From Alisma plantago-aquatica (taxonomy: Eukaryota > Streptophyta > Magnoliopsida > Alismatales > Alismataceae), in contig OY856409.1 in the NCBI GenBank assembly GCA_963693085.1, forward strand, positions 240,193,058 to 240,257,057: a stretch of DNA of 64,000 nucleotides, in the 5' to 3' direction. Shown one piece after another: positions 21,461-33,033 of the stretch (the stretch's first letter is position 1; the number at the start of each line of letters is the position of its first letter). Below the pieces are notes generated by a model. That model was not told the origin of the DNA and made no database searches. It saw only the letters and a list, made by a program, of their open reading frames with translations. A program made the position numbers and the translations under genes.

Positions 21461-22357
21461 AAGGGGATGTATCCCTGAAACTCAGGCAAATTAGGGCGGG
21501 GGGGTGTTTCCCACATCGTGTAAGACATTATTTGCCAATGTCGAGACCGCATCATGATCTCGGATTATGAACTGAAAATAATTCCACTTTGATTTTCAAA
21601 TCCTTTTGGTTCATGGACTAGGACCTAAAACTGGCCCAATGATACACTTCCTAAAGAAGGTCATGGACTACAAACTAAACATAGACCATAACCTTTTGCT
21701 AACACCATGAAAAGGAGAGGCCAAGATGAGTGTTCCTCTTTTCCAACCATTCATTACAAGAATTCTCCTGAGAAACCCCTCAAGCTAGGTAGAAACCATG
21801 GTGCCATGGATGCATCCAAAGGTTTCAGTTTGTAACCCCACTAGATGGGGACACCTTGGGGAAGAAAATCAATTGATTAAGCATAATCATGGGCTTAGTA
21901 AGGGTCACCTTAATCTTAATGAACCACTCTAATGCCGCATTCCATACTACTTCAATTGATTCTTTTTGAGAATTTCTCAAAGGAACAACACACACACACA
22001 CATCTTTTCTTTCTACTATGTGATAAATACATATTTATTCATTTTACTTGCATGTTTTAGATCTCTATTTAGGAGAACTTCGTCATTATTCTCTAGTTTT
22101 AGAGTTAATTGTCTTAGTTTTGCTTTTTTGTAGTCAACTTGAGTTTTTACTTGATTCCTTGTGGCTTTTGTAAGAAAACAACAAAGTCACTCCAAAGACC
22201 AAAAGGCCCAAGAATTAAAGGCCTCAAATCCTATCTTCAACATCCTAGTTGATCAACTGATGATCTGTCGTGATGAACACACATGTTTCACTAGAGAAAA
22301 ACTATCCCTGGAGTTTAACCTTAGATAACTAACCAATCAAATTGAAAATAAATGTAT
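21461..22357. other. Anonymous DNA left of Element B
   Basis: No gene recognised. Contains a G-run (about 21497-21506) and a short (CA)n run near 21990. Ends at the left terminus of the Element B LTR. Confidence 0.4.
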
Positions 22358-22480
22358 TGATGTAGCAGATTAGTTATCGATCCAAAAGGGAAACATGTCA
22401 AGAATTAAATTGAATCAAACATCCAAATAACAATATTTAAAACAAAGCTTGGGAGAATTATTAAATTAGAGTAAGGAAGT

Positions 22481-22494
22481 AAAATTGCTGAATT
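22481..22494. repeat. Target-site duplication, left copy (truncated LINE)
   Basis: AAAATTGCTGAATT; the right copy AAAGTTGCTGAATT lies at 24100-24113, 13 of 14 identical. They bracket the 5'-truncated LINE. Confidence 0.7.
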
Positions 22495-24099
22495 TCTTGC
22501 AGGTAGGTTAATCTTATTAAGTAGTGTGTCACCATGATGTCTTTCTCTGTTCTGTTGAACGGTGGTCCTGTGGGCATGTTTAGGGTGGCTAATGGCCTCA
22601 GGCAAGGGGACCCCCTTTCACCCCTCCTCTTCACCCTCGTGATAGAGGGGCTAACCTCTATGATCAGGAGAATAGAGCAAAGGAACATTATCAGACCTTT
22701 CAAGATCAGAAGCACAAGTATAAATCCACCTTATTTTTGTCGACGATATTATGCTCTTCTCAATAGGTCATGTGAATAGGATAACTGAGTACAAGAAGCT
22801 GCTCGAGCGCTTTGGCAGAGCAACAAGCCTTTACATCAGTGACATTATGTCACACGTTTACCTATCAAAGTTGTGTGACAGTATAAGAGGTAGGCTTAGA
22901 AGAGCAACATGGCAGCAGAGGGGGAGGCTACCCACCAGATATCTTGGTGCCCAGATTGCAGGAGGAAGGGTTTACTCAGGTGACTATACCATGTTCTTGG
23001 ATAGGTTCAAGCTCAAAATTGCAAGATGGACTGGCATTCAAATGTCTATGGCGGGGAGGCTAATGTTCACTAGATTGGTTATACAGATGATGACCAGGTT
23101 TTGGAGTGAGATGTGTATCCTCCAAAATCCCATGATCAATAGCCTCACAAGGCTGATAACTAACTCCATATGGGGTGGCAAGACCCATTGTGTTTCCTGG
23201 GAGATTATTTCAAGAAGATATGAACAGGGAGGTCCAAACGTTAACAGAGTGGATGATATAATAAAAAAAAGAAATCTACACAAGATGGATAGATTCCTTA
23301 CTGAGAGGGAAGGAGTTTGGGACAAGTGGATGTGTAGAGGCTATGGTAGCACACCCCAGGCCAATGCCTCTGCATCCAGAATATGGGATGCTATTTTCTT
23401 AGATTGGTGACAACATGACTCTTTTGATTATGATGGTCTCTATAGGTCCTCAGGACATCAGAAACCATGGATCCACAGTGATACATGGGAGCATGTCTCG
23501 TGGTCAAAATTTCTTTGGGGAAAGTGGCTATGTCCCTAAATGGAGCACGACAACTTTCAAAGCTATTTTAGGCAAGTTGGTCACCAAGGATAGATTCGCT
23601 TGTTGGGGCATCAATGTTAACCCTAGTTGTTGCTTCTGTCAAGAGGATGGGATTCATGACCACTTGTTCCTAGAATGCAGCAAAGTTAAATATGTGTGGT
23701 CTCTTGTTTGGCTAAAGAATGGAGGGGGCCCTTACACATCCACTAGCTTGTTGGATACCATAGAAAAAATCAAGAGGAAGTGTACCAACCAAAAGGAACT
23801 GGCTTTTGGCGGTCTGTGCCTAACCAGTATATGCTTTAATGTTTGGAAGGTCAGAAACATGGTGCTGCACGGGAGATCAAATGACCTTGATATCTTCCAC
23901 CTAGTTGCTAGGGATATAGGTGTCGTGTTAAAGGCCAAAAAAGGCCTGGACAAAGGGGTCAGCCCTCTAGCTAGGTTACACTGGGGCTTTTTGTATAGTC
24001 TGCCCATGTATTCATTTGTCTTTGATGTACAATATAGCTTTGCTATACCCCTCTTTTGTCAATATATTTACCTATTTCCAAAAAAAATTACTAAAAATG
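22495..24099 (+). mobile_element. 5'-truncated L1-type LINE
   Basis: A plus-strand non-LTR retrotransposon fragment holding only the 3' part of ORF2, flanked by a 13/14-bp target-site duplication and ending in an A-rich tail (about 24080-24099). 5' truncation during target-primed reverse transcription explains the missing ORF1 and endonuclease. It is inserted in the LTR of Element B. Confidence 0.85.
22500..24070 (+). pseudogene. LINE ORF2 fragment: reverse transcriptase and zf-RVT
   Basis: Starts inside the RT domain: VLLNGG (about 22553) then GLRQGDPLSPLLF (about 22594-22632) in one frame; the catalytic FVDD is at 22736-22747 in a second frame, so a frameshift lies between. The thumb region follows (YLGAQIAGG about 22940, RWTG, MAGRLMFTRLV about 23047-23080). 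A stop at 23408-23410 and a further frame change lead to a C-terminal zf-RVT-like segment with CCFCQEDGIHDHLFLEC (about 23629-23680). There is no clear RNase H domain. Two TAG codons near the 5' edge replace expected Trp and Gln. Non-functional. Confidence 0.85.
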
Positions 24100-24733
24100 A
24101 AAGTTGCTGAATTGAAGGTGCCTAAATTAAAAGTGCTAGAATTGTATTGCAGGAATTGAAACTAAGTTAACAAAAAAATATAAAATGAAGAGTGTATAAA
24201 GTAGAAGTCATCAACCGATTAAGACTAATTCATATTTGATGAGTTATCGGAAGTGTGGGTTTCACTGCCATGAACTCCATATTTAAATTAGCCAATTTTA
24301 GGTTCCTTTTTTATATTTAGAGGTTATGACCATGGAGTTTTGTCCTCTTCAGAATCACATCCCATGGATCAAACTTTCCATGGTTCTGTGGTCATAGGTG
24401 ATAATTAGGTCCTTATTTGATCGTCCAATGTGTTCCCAGAAAGAGTCTCTTCTGAAATCACATATGACTCTTCCAATGTCTACAAGTCCATGACTATTCA
24501 TCGCAGATGACTATCATGAAACACGACTGATTAGATCACGTTCCAAGGTATTGAATGGATAACAAGCACCTCTTTTATATTTTAAAGGAGTTTTGTAAGT
24601 TTCCAAGTTAATTTATGGAGGTCATGGGGCCACCCTCCATGTCTAGACAATAGGGGACCACTCAAACATAATGAAAGTAAATGTAGGCTAAAGGATGAAA
24701 GATTGGATCCTCTTATCACTAGATTCCCCCCTC

Positions 24734-24741
24734 CTTTTATA
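24734..24741 (-). promoter_or_regulatory. TATA box of Element B LTR
   Basis: Minus strand TATAAAAG, about 60 bp downstream of the last near-palindromic word (24803-24820) in element direction. Confidence 0.6.
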
Positions 24742-24802
24742 GGAGGGGGAGGAAACCCTTGAAATAAGGCATGTTGGTAGCAACAACTGCTTGTGGTGGG
24801 GT

Positions 24803-25140
24803 CTGAGTCGATCAACTCAGGGGCGTGAGATTCCTGACTGGAGTACTTATTTGGCCTCATCAATTTGCTTCATGTTTGAGTTAGCGGCACGGGCTGAGTG
24901 ACTAGAAGATGTGAGTCTCTCTATTGACTTTAATACTGGGATTTAGGTCAAATTTCCGTGACTGCATTAACAAACTTTCTTAACCGTGTTAGGGCGTAGG
25001 TTGGGCGACTGGCGGGCGTGATTCACTCGACTGGCACTGATCAAGTGCCCTAATTTTACCTACCCATCTTTAGAGATGAATTTAATTTGGGTTTCAAATA
25101 TCCATGATTTGTGTGACTAGGTAAGTGAGTTGCTTGACTA
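24803..25140. repeat. Near-palindromic word array, Element B LTR
   Basis: Diverged copies of a word of type TGAGTC-N4-GACTCA: CTGAGTCGATCAACTCAG (24803-24820), TGATTCACTCGACTGG (about 25018-25033), TGAGTTGCTTGACTA (about 25126-25140) and partial copies near 24894. The same family recurs at 28218-28687. Confidence 0.6.
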
Positions 25141-25460
25141 GCATCCTGAGAGCAAAATCACACCATAGCTCAAATGACCAACTAGGAGATGGAAGCCTGC
25201 AATTTGGAGGTTTTTGAGTCTGGGCTTTTGGGATTTGAGTGAGTTGATGGAAACCCTTATATAATCCAGACATCTTGGTCTTGGACCAAAATGCATAAAG
25301 TTCTACAAAAATGATACAAAATTAATGAGAATTTAATAAAAGGACCAACATAAAGAGAATTGCAATCAAATCATGAAAAAGAATGGAAAAGAGATTGAAA
25401 ATCCTAAATAATGTGATAAGAGGTGATGAATATGCATTCATAAAAATAACCCAAAATTAT

Positions 25461-28217
25461 TTTTTGCTAGTCATTAGAAACACAAAATCATAAATTGTTC
25501 ACTTTGTTCGCATAGAACAATATTGGTCTCACCAGCTTTCTAAGACCAAGCACCCTAATTTTTGGAACCACAAAACACAATTTTCTATCATTCCTTACTC
25601 AAATTTTCTTCACAACCTGCTTCTATTTCAAAGGTTTGCAAAGAATCATAAGTTATATCCCTTCAGTCACTGGTACTTCCACATATTCCTATTTAAATAT
25701 TGCAAAAGATCAGGTTTCAAGGATTTGATGGGGTTATGTATATGTCCCTGGGCATAAAAGTGGAGTGAACGGAGGTATGGAAGGAAGTAGTCACTCTGGT
25801 ATTTGACTTAGGACCTTTAATTTCTTTGGTTGCATTTATTTTGATCGCATGTTTTGATGTTCTCTTTGGTATCTTTTCTTGGTGGTATACCTCTATTAAA
25901 TTTATGAGGGGTATGGAAGAAGCAAAAGATTGAGGATAAGGTGGTGTACCTCCCTAAGATTCGAGTTTGACACATTTAATTGGCTTTTTGATCTTTTCTT
26001 TTGAAAGATGGAGAGATAAGAAGGTGGAGGAAGAAGTGTAGAAGAGACCAGTCTTGTGATTTCTTCATTTTTCATAATTTTAGTGCCTTGGGAGTATTAT
26101 ATCATCAGTTCAGACCATTCTAAAACCCACAAAAAGTCATAACTTTAAAAGTCAATTCCATAGTTCTAATAAAGACACATTGTAGTTTTGTTCCTATCTA
26201 TCCTCTCTAGGATTTCCAACTTTACAGAGAATAGTGCTAATTGAGGTCTTAGATGATATATTCTTTTTAACAAAATTGATGTTATGATATAGTTGCAAAG
26301 GATTCATTTCAATTAAGAGGATATATTGACTACAAGCATATCAACTAAGTGGCCAACTAGATAACATATCACATACAAGAGAAAAGAGAAAAGAAGAAAT
26401 AAAACAAAAGCAACTAACTAGTGTAAGCAACATGGAGAAAAAAACAAATGTTGGTAAAGGGAAGATAGAGAGGGTGCTGACGGAACGTGCCATCTACCTA
26501 GACCCCAAACTTAAATTTTTTATCACCCAAGCTAATCTCAAGCCTGAGATGGTGGGAAGAAAATCATTTGGGTGGTGGGGGCGATAGGAAGAAAAATCAC
26601 TCTCATAATAGTCACACCCCAAATACGGGGAATCACAATCAAAATAGGTCTGATGGGCCCCGTATTTCTAATAAAGAGATTGTGTGGGAGCATAGTGGCC
26701 ACTCCCAATATGCCACTGCTCCCAAGAGTACTGCATAAGGTAATAGTTCAGCTAGTGGCCTTGGCTTTGTTTCTCATACTCCATGCAATGTTGCGAAATT
26801 TAAATATGGTCTTGCTATTGCTAGATCTCCTAAAAACCATAAGGCCATTTAGGATTGTCAAAATTCGCAGTATGCTGTCTAGTACATCATGGGGGAGGGG
26901 GAAGGGGAGGAGGAGGGCTGATGGCCTCATCATTTTCCTCTAAGGAGACACTCTATGAGTGGTTTTTAGGCTTAGGGAAAACACCCTTAGGAATGAGGTT
27001 ATGATGTAGGAGCCTCAGGGATCTAGGTAGGTAGATTCTCTTGCACGTAGGAGAGAGTAGATGTTGCAAATATGGCATTGTGGGGTATCTCCAACTAGAC
27101 GGTGGTGTCCTTAAAGATGAGGGCACATTAACATCCTACACGCCCTAACAGATGATATGACTCCACTAGAGGTAGGTAAGGTCAAGCAAATGTTGTGTTC
27201 CCTTTTGCTAAACTACTGTGGAGGAGATGTGGGTATAGCCCAAGAATACAATGATGACTATGATGAAGTATCCCAGACTGAATGTTGAGTTGGTGGATCT
27301 GCTGGCCTAGGTCTACATATGCTCTAATATGGCACAACCCCATTTGAAGGGATTACTATGAAGTAGGAACCAAAAAGTTTAGAGGTCAGTCTGAGTGATT
27401 GTACCTTGGGTGCCAAACCTGCTGAAGATGGTGTAGGTGAGTATCTTATGAAGAGACCACCAGGTTGTGGATGCTAGAGGCTTTGGGACCAGATGGAAGA
27501 AAGGGAGGGTGGACAATGAGATCACCTAGAATTTTCAGGGTCGTACCGACTATGGAGAGCAGTACGGAAATGTTCCATTAGTGCGAGAGGCAAGATGGAT
27601 CTTCTCTATCAAGAAGGATAGAGGTGAATACCCTAGAGTCAATCTAGTAGTCACTTTTGAAGATGTGGATCTTGGAAGAGGTATTTCATTAGTAGTTTTG
27701 GATCCACCAAAATGTAGTCATAAACACCAAGGTGAGCTTTGGGTAGACTGGTCAGACTTGGTAGACAAAGAGGAGGATATGGCTCCAACACAAGAGAGAA
27801 TTTTTGGCATCTTAGATCCCCGAGGCTATGAGAGTGGTATTGCATGCCCAAAGAGGAAAGGTGACTCTGATTTCACCCAAATCAAAGAATATGTCATACA
27901 ATATGTATTGGACAAACTGGATGTAGCTTCCAGGGTAGGGGGCGATGCGGGGCGACCGAGGGATGGTGGAATCTAGATCATGGCAATGGGCTTGGTCGGC
28001 CTCAATATGTCAGATGTAGTCAACATGATCTTCCAATTCGACCATCATATCTTCATGGATGTGAGTATTTGTCGGTGGATGTGCGACGGGGATCACAAAG
28101 TTATGGTCTCTAAACCACCATATTCCCTTTCCAGAGTTTGTTGAAAAATCCACACCGGGGTCCATCCGAAGCCATAGTGGAGTGGTTGGAGAAGTCAAAT
28201 CACTTGAATCTGGTGGT
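25461..28217. other. Unassigned interior of Element B or nested insertion
   Basis: In Elements A and C this position holds, or should hold, the third ORF, but I could not recognise ATHILA-type sequence on the minus strand. A PPT-like motif (minus ATTTAAGTTTGGGGTC, about 26501-26516) resembles the internal PPT-like motif of Element A. Plus-strand frames with protein-like composition (about 26560-26900 and 27581-27976) suggest a decayed insertion of unknown type. Confidence 0.35.
27581..27976 (+). CDS. Unrecognised open frame, 131 codons
   Basis: A plus-strand frame opposite to the host element. The protein is mixed-composition and charged, with blocks such as VNLVVTFEDVDLG and GELWVDWSDLVDKEED that look like real protein rather than repeat translation. 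I do not recognise the family. No start context, neighbouring exon or domain could be supported. It may be part of a decayed DNA transposon or a captured host fragment, or chance. Treat as hypothetical. Confidence 0.25.
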   Translation: MREARWIFSIKKDRGEYPRVNLVVTFEDVDLGRGISLVVLDPPKCSHKHQGELWVDWSDLVDKEEDMAPTQERIFGILDPRGYESGIACPKRKGDSDFTQIKEYVIQYVLDKLDVASRVGGDAGRPRDGGI

Positions 28218-28687
28218 GGGTCGATCGACTTGGGGGTTGGTCAGTGGCGGAGGTGGTGCTAGTTGCTCAACTCAAACTGTGAATCACTCAACTCATGCAA
28301 TCAAGACGTCGTTGTCCTAAAGTTTGAGTCACTCGACTTGTCTGTGAATCGTCTGACTCGCGTTGGAGGAAGGACACACTACATATGTCAAAAATGGGGG
28401 AAAGTAAGAAGAGTGAGGTGATGTAGTGGGGGATACCATTTGATCTTGTATGGAGGTTGGTGGTAGATAAGGAGAGATGCTTGGCATCAAGGAGGAGAAT
28501 ACCAACAATGGTGTTGTGACATTGTCGTTGAGCTAGTTAACTTATGTGTTGCTTGACTTAAGAGGTGAGTCACTTGACTCACTTGAGAAGGAGGTTGTGT
28601 CACAAAGCTTTGAGTGGAGAGTCTCTTTTGTGATTTGTGGGTTGACCCTCTCTGAGTGTTTCCTTGGCTCGTGAATCCCTCGACTCA
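28218..28687. repeat. Near-palindromic word array, Element B post-pol region
   Basis: Copies of the Element B word: GGGTCGATCGACT (28218-28230), TGAATCACTCAACTCA (28280-28295), TGAGTCACTCGACT (28325-28338), TGAATCGTCTGACTC (28345-28359), TGAGTCACTTGACTCA (28566-28581) and TGAATCCCTCGACTCA (28672-28687). The 28566 copy has perfect 6-bp arms. Placement between pol and the third-ORF position matches Elements A and C. I see no clear TATA box on the minus strand below 28218. Confidence 0.75.
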
Positions 28688-29009
28688 TCATTCATGGGCT
28701 ATTCGAAGCATTTTGAATTCCCCATTTCCCGCTTGCTGTTTGTATTCAATTGGCTCATTATTTTGAAAAAATCATAAACCTATGGAGAAAGAAAAAAGGT
28801 GGTGAGACAAAGTGACAAAACAGAGATAACATAAAATTAAGTAGAGAGAAAATTTATGAAAAGATAAAAAGGATTGGTTTTCCTTGCAATAAGCGCCTTG
28901 CTTTAACTTCAAATGGTTGATGCTTGTGTTCAAGTAGTGGCTGAGTGGACAGTGGAGGTGTGAAGAGAAGCAAGCTGTGTGTTGGTGGGCGTCACACAAC
29001 ATGTGGTAG
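28688..29009 (-). other. Element B post-pol spacer
   Basis: Contains a decayed relic of the conserved post-pol sequence (plus strand ATTGGTTTTCCTTGCAAT then AAGCGCC, 28873-28896), aligned to the hairpin and following AAGCGCCC of Element A at 4703-4727. No gene. Confidence 0.55.
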
Positions 29010-32000
29010 AAAATCAATGATGGCGAGGTAGTGCTTTAGCCTATGGCCATTCATAGTGAATTCTCCTTCAAATTTGTCCCATAGGATAAATGTTGCATTA
29101 AGGTGATCACATTTCACGAGGTATGGTCCATACCATTTGGATCATAGCTTGCCATGGAAAAGTCACTGGTGAGAATTGTATACAAGGACTTGGTCACCGA
29201 CTCAAATTTCTTTTCATCGCAAGTGGCTATCATGCCACATCTTGGTGTGATCTTTGTAAATTTGGGCACTCTCATAGGTTGTATTGCGGTGTTCATCTAA
29301 CTCCTGGAGTTAGAGAGAGCATTGTTTGCCATCCACTGATATGTCAAAGTTAAGTGCCTGAATGGGCCAACTGGATTTATGTTCCATTTCCATGGGTAAG
29401 TGGAAAGACTTCTTGTAAATGAGATGAAAGGGGGTAGTCCTCAAAGGTGTTTCAAAGGAGGTACAGTATACCCACAAGGCATCATTGAGCTTCAAGCCCC
29501 ACTCCTTCTCTTTAGGATTCATGGTTTTCTCTAAGATAGACTTGATTTGGCAGTTGGAGACTTCAATTTGACTACATGTTTGAGGTTGGTAAGGAGGGTG
29601 ACTTAATGAGAGACCCCATATTTATGTAGTAAGACCTCAAAGTTCCTTACTATGAAATGTGAACCCCTATCTGAGACGATGGTGTGGGGAACTCAAAAAT
29701 GAGGGAAGATGGTATCCGTAAAGAGTTTGATCACATGTTTGGAATCACATGTCTTTGTGCAGATAACATCTACCCATTTAGACACATAGTCTACAACAAC
29801 AAGGATGTATTCAAGTCCACAAGAAGAGAGGAAGGGGGCCATGTAATATATTCCTCAAACATCAAAGATCTCAAGTTCATGTCATGTATTCATCGACATT
29901 TGGCCTCTTTTAGAAATGTTTCTAGATCTTTGACATTGATCACAAGCAAGGACAAATTCATATGCATCCTTAAACATGGTGGTCCAATAGAAAATACATT
30001 GGAGTACTTTCTGGCTGTGTTTTGAGAACTCATGTGCCCTCACGTGGGGCCATAATGGCATTGTGCAGGAATGTGGTGGGCTTCTTCCTCTGTAACACAT
30101 TTTCCGAAGAGGATGTCAGTACAATGTTTGAAGATATATGGGTCTTCCCTGTAGAAGTTTCTTATGTTATGAAAGAATTTCATTTTTGTATGTCCCTTAT
30201 ATTCTGGATGCAAGATGCTAGCCACCAAATAGTTCATATAATCGACAAACCAAGGGAATTGTGCCTCAAATTTGAGAACGTAGTCATCGAGCAAGGAATT
30301 GTCGATGGGAAAATAATTATCAAAATAGTGACTAAGGCAACTGAGATGATCCTCAATGACATTTTGACCCCTTTTTGTCTCAGATTTATAGGTCAAACTC
30401 TTGAAGTAACAATACCCATCAAATGAGTCTAGGTTTGAAATACTTCTTGGACATTAAGTATGAGATGTCTACATGGTTAAATTTATCAAACACATAAACT
30501 ATTGCCAACATTTCTTTTTCTGCAGTATCACGTTGAGCGTCATTCGAGGGTCTTTGAATAATTATAGATGACATGATTTTTTGTCGATCCTTTGGACAAG
30601 GATGGATTCGACCACATAGTCACTATAATCACACATGACTTTGAAGGGAAGTGGCCGTGAGGCACATGGATAGTAGGGGCAGAAGTAAGAGCTGACTTCA
30701 AGCCATTGAAACTTGTGATCAAGCCTTGTATAATGTTAAGACTGCATCTTTTTGGAGAAGATTTGTGAGGGGTTTTGTAATTTTGAAGAAATCAGGAATG
30801 AAACTACGATAGAATCCAACTTTCCCTAAGAAGGCATGAATTTCTTGGTGATGATTTCAATTTTTGCACAATCTACTTCAATACCTCTGTTACTCACCCT
30901 ATAGTCTCTTTGTCTTGTTGTTTTGTGTCTTTTGTGTGGTTTGCTGTTGTATGTCCTGTATGGGCCTAGCCGAGGTGGGCCTAGCTGGGGTTTGTGTTTG
31001 AGGGTCATAGCCTTTTTAGATGTTTTTGAGGCCCTACCTGCGTTAATATGAGCAGGAGATGTATTGTGATGATGTTATTTGCCCACAAGAGAGGGGTGGG
31101 ATGAATAGAACACCCTCTGGCTTAATTTTAAAAAAAAGTACATTTCCTTTTTTGACCATAAAGTGGCATTTTTCCAAATTCAAAATCAAGTGCGACTCTT
31201 CAAACTTTTCATGGACTAAGGAAAGATGGTGCAATAATGCATCAAAATATTACCCGTAGACAGAGAAATCATTTATGAACACCTCTATGATGGTTTTGGT
31301 CTAGCTTGTGAAGATTGCAGCCATGCACGTTTGGCAGGAGGTAGGGATGTCGTGGAGACCAAACAACATTCTTTTGAAGTTGTAGGTGCCGAAGTGAGAA
31401 ATGACAATTGTTTTCTCTTGGTCATTGGGATATGTGGGAATTTAGTAAAATCCCCAGTAACCATCCAAATAGCAGAAGTTCTCTTGGTGGGCAAGGCATT
31501 CCAAAATGGATTTAGGAAGGGAAGGGGAAATAAGTTTTTTGGTGAGTTTCTTTTGCTTGCGATACACAATACCCATCCTCCACCCAGTGATATTATGAGT
31601 GGGAATGAGATCGTCATTGTCTTTCTTTATCACTATAGTGTCACCTTACTTAGGTACCACCTGAACTGGTCTTACCATGGTAAATAAGAAATAGGGTAAA
31701 TAATCCCAACAATAATAAGTTTGGTTAATTCTAGGCGGATGAATTCTTTCATATCACAGTTCAACTTTTGTTGGGGATCACGTAAAGGCTTGTGTTCTTC
31801 AACCATCATGATTTTTTTGCATTCAAATTATCTAGATAACCCCTGTCAGATCAGCCATCTTGTATCCCAAAGCAGCTCACCTCTTTTTTAGTGTAGTCGA
31901 GAATTTAATTTCTTGAGTGGAAAGAGGCCAGAATTTATGATGACGAGGTAGTTCCCTTTGTCGTGAAGAAACACATATTTGAAACCTTCCAAGTGAGGTT

Positions 32001-32637
32001 TCATTTCAGGGGCCTTTGGAGGATCAACTATTTCTTCCACGATTGAGATCAATTTAAGGTCCTCAAATTCAATAGTGGAATCTTCCTTGAAAGTATCAAG
32101 ATGAGCTTTGTAGTGGCAAACTTGCTCATGATCAAAATCGGATACAATTGGATTTGTGAGATAAGTATGAGGAGAATATTTGAAGGCTTCCCACTCCTGC
32201 CTGAAGTGGGGAAGTTTGTCCATGCGTTCGAGTAGATAAAATTCTTCTTGAAAACTTGGTTTTCTCATGCTTTAAAAGACTCCAAATTCTAAAGTTTTCC
32301 TTCTAAGGTGTAGGTATGGTACCCATTTGGTCATCTATTAAATCTTGGTTTGTTTCCAAGAATGGTTGTCCAAGGGTAAAAGGATAGAGAAGATCATCCT
32401 TAATTCCATAATGACAAAATCACAAGGAACATACTTTTCTTTTCTAGATTTGACAGGGACATCTTCAATAATGCCCATTGGCTTATTCATTGAATAAATC
32501 TGCCAATTGGATGGTCATCACTGTAGGCAAGATGTCAACAAACCCCAATCTCTTACATAGGCTATAAGGAATAATTAAACTACTGGAACCCAATTTAGCC
32601 CGTCCCTTAAGACATGCATTATCATCCAGATAACACC
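29010..32637 (-). pseudogene. Element B pol remnant: protease to integrase
   Basis: Decayed minus-strand Ty3 pol. Protease: SLIIPYSLCKRLGF and MTIQLAD between about 32600 and 32500, and a GQPFLETN block near 32350. Pre-RT segment 32268-31888 (APEMKPHLEGFKYVFL). RT about 31690-31040 with GWRMGI and CYLDGYWGFYQIP, shifted between frames. RNase H about 30720-30420. Integrase about 30300-29010 with CDQCQRSRNISKRGQM near 29930, TPLRTTPFHLIY near 29440 and the terminal NGHRLKHY near 29040. Numerous stops and frameshifts. The order and sequence are closest to pol of Element C. It ends on the right at the junction with Copia-2. Confidence 0.85.
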
Positions 32638-32639
32638 TG

Positions 32640-33004
32640 ATTACAAAAGAGGAACTTCAGATTCCACAATAATTTGTGATTCACTTTGTTCCTGTTGTAC
32701 CTATTTAGGTTCAATTTTTTCTTGTTTATCACAAAACTTTTCAAGTTCTACTTATATCCCACTAATTTCTTTGGAACTAAGTTCCCTTTAGGAATACAAC
32801 CATATTGGAAACAAAAAACGTTTTTTTCAGATTGGAATATAAAATTAGTATTAAAAAATATAACATTCATATGATTTATTGACAAAGCTTCACAAGAAAT
32901 AATTTTCTTGTACAAGCTTACAATCCCAAACTTTATAAAGAAATATTAGGACACTTTCCATGGCATAACTTGTATGGTGTCTTTTGGACCATTTTAGATG
33001 GTAC
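32640..33004 (-). pseudogene. Copia-2 integrase C-terminal and linker fragment
   Basis: Minus strand encodes remnants of the copia segment after the integrase core: PSKMVQKTPYKL (about 33003-32968), a SLGL-like block, and FVSNMVVFLKGT near 32830-32795, corresponding to the usual FVSRNAVFLE. Several stops. It is interrupted on the right by the LINE and on the left joins Ty3 protease sequence. Confidence 0.65.
32991..33004. repeat. LINE target-site duplication, left copy
   Basis: ATTTTAGATGGTAC, identical to 39047-39060; both continue with TTT. Perfect 14-bp (up to 17-bp) duplication. Confidence 0.95.
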
Positions 33005-33033
33005 TTTTTTTTTTGAAACCCTGGGACTAATTA

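Larger units (their letters stand above)
22358..25460 (-). repeat. Element B left (3') LTR, split by a LINE
   Basis: The left terminus TGATGTAGCAG at 22358 parallels TGATGTG of Element A. The LINE occupies 22495-24099. The LTR part right of it carries a TATA box (minus, 24734-24741) and a word array (24803-25140). The right end is uncertain, placed near 25460 by similarity of style and size: LINE removed, about 1.5 kb, close to the 1.62 kb and 1.67 kb LTRs of A and C. Confidence 0.55.
22358..32637 (-). mobile_element. Element B: old Athila-like Ty3 element, decayed and interrupted
   Basis: Read right to left: protease 32637-32280, RT about 32270-30780, RNase H about 30770-30300, integrase about 30300-29010, post-pol hairpin relic about 28890, word array 28687-28218, poorly preserved region 28200-25460, left LTR about 25460-22358 split by a LINE. 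The LTR begins TGATGT as in Element A. The right end (gag and 5' LTR) is missing: at about 32637 the sequence switches abruptly to copia pol. Many stops and frameshifts indicate great age. Confidence 0.7.
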
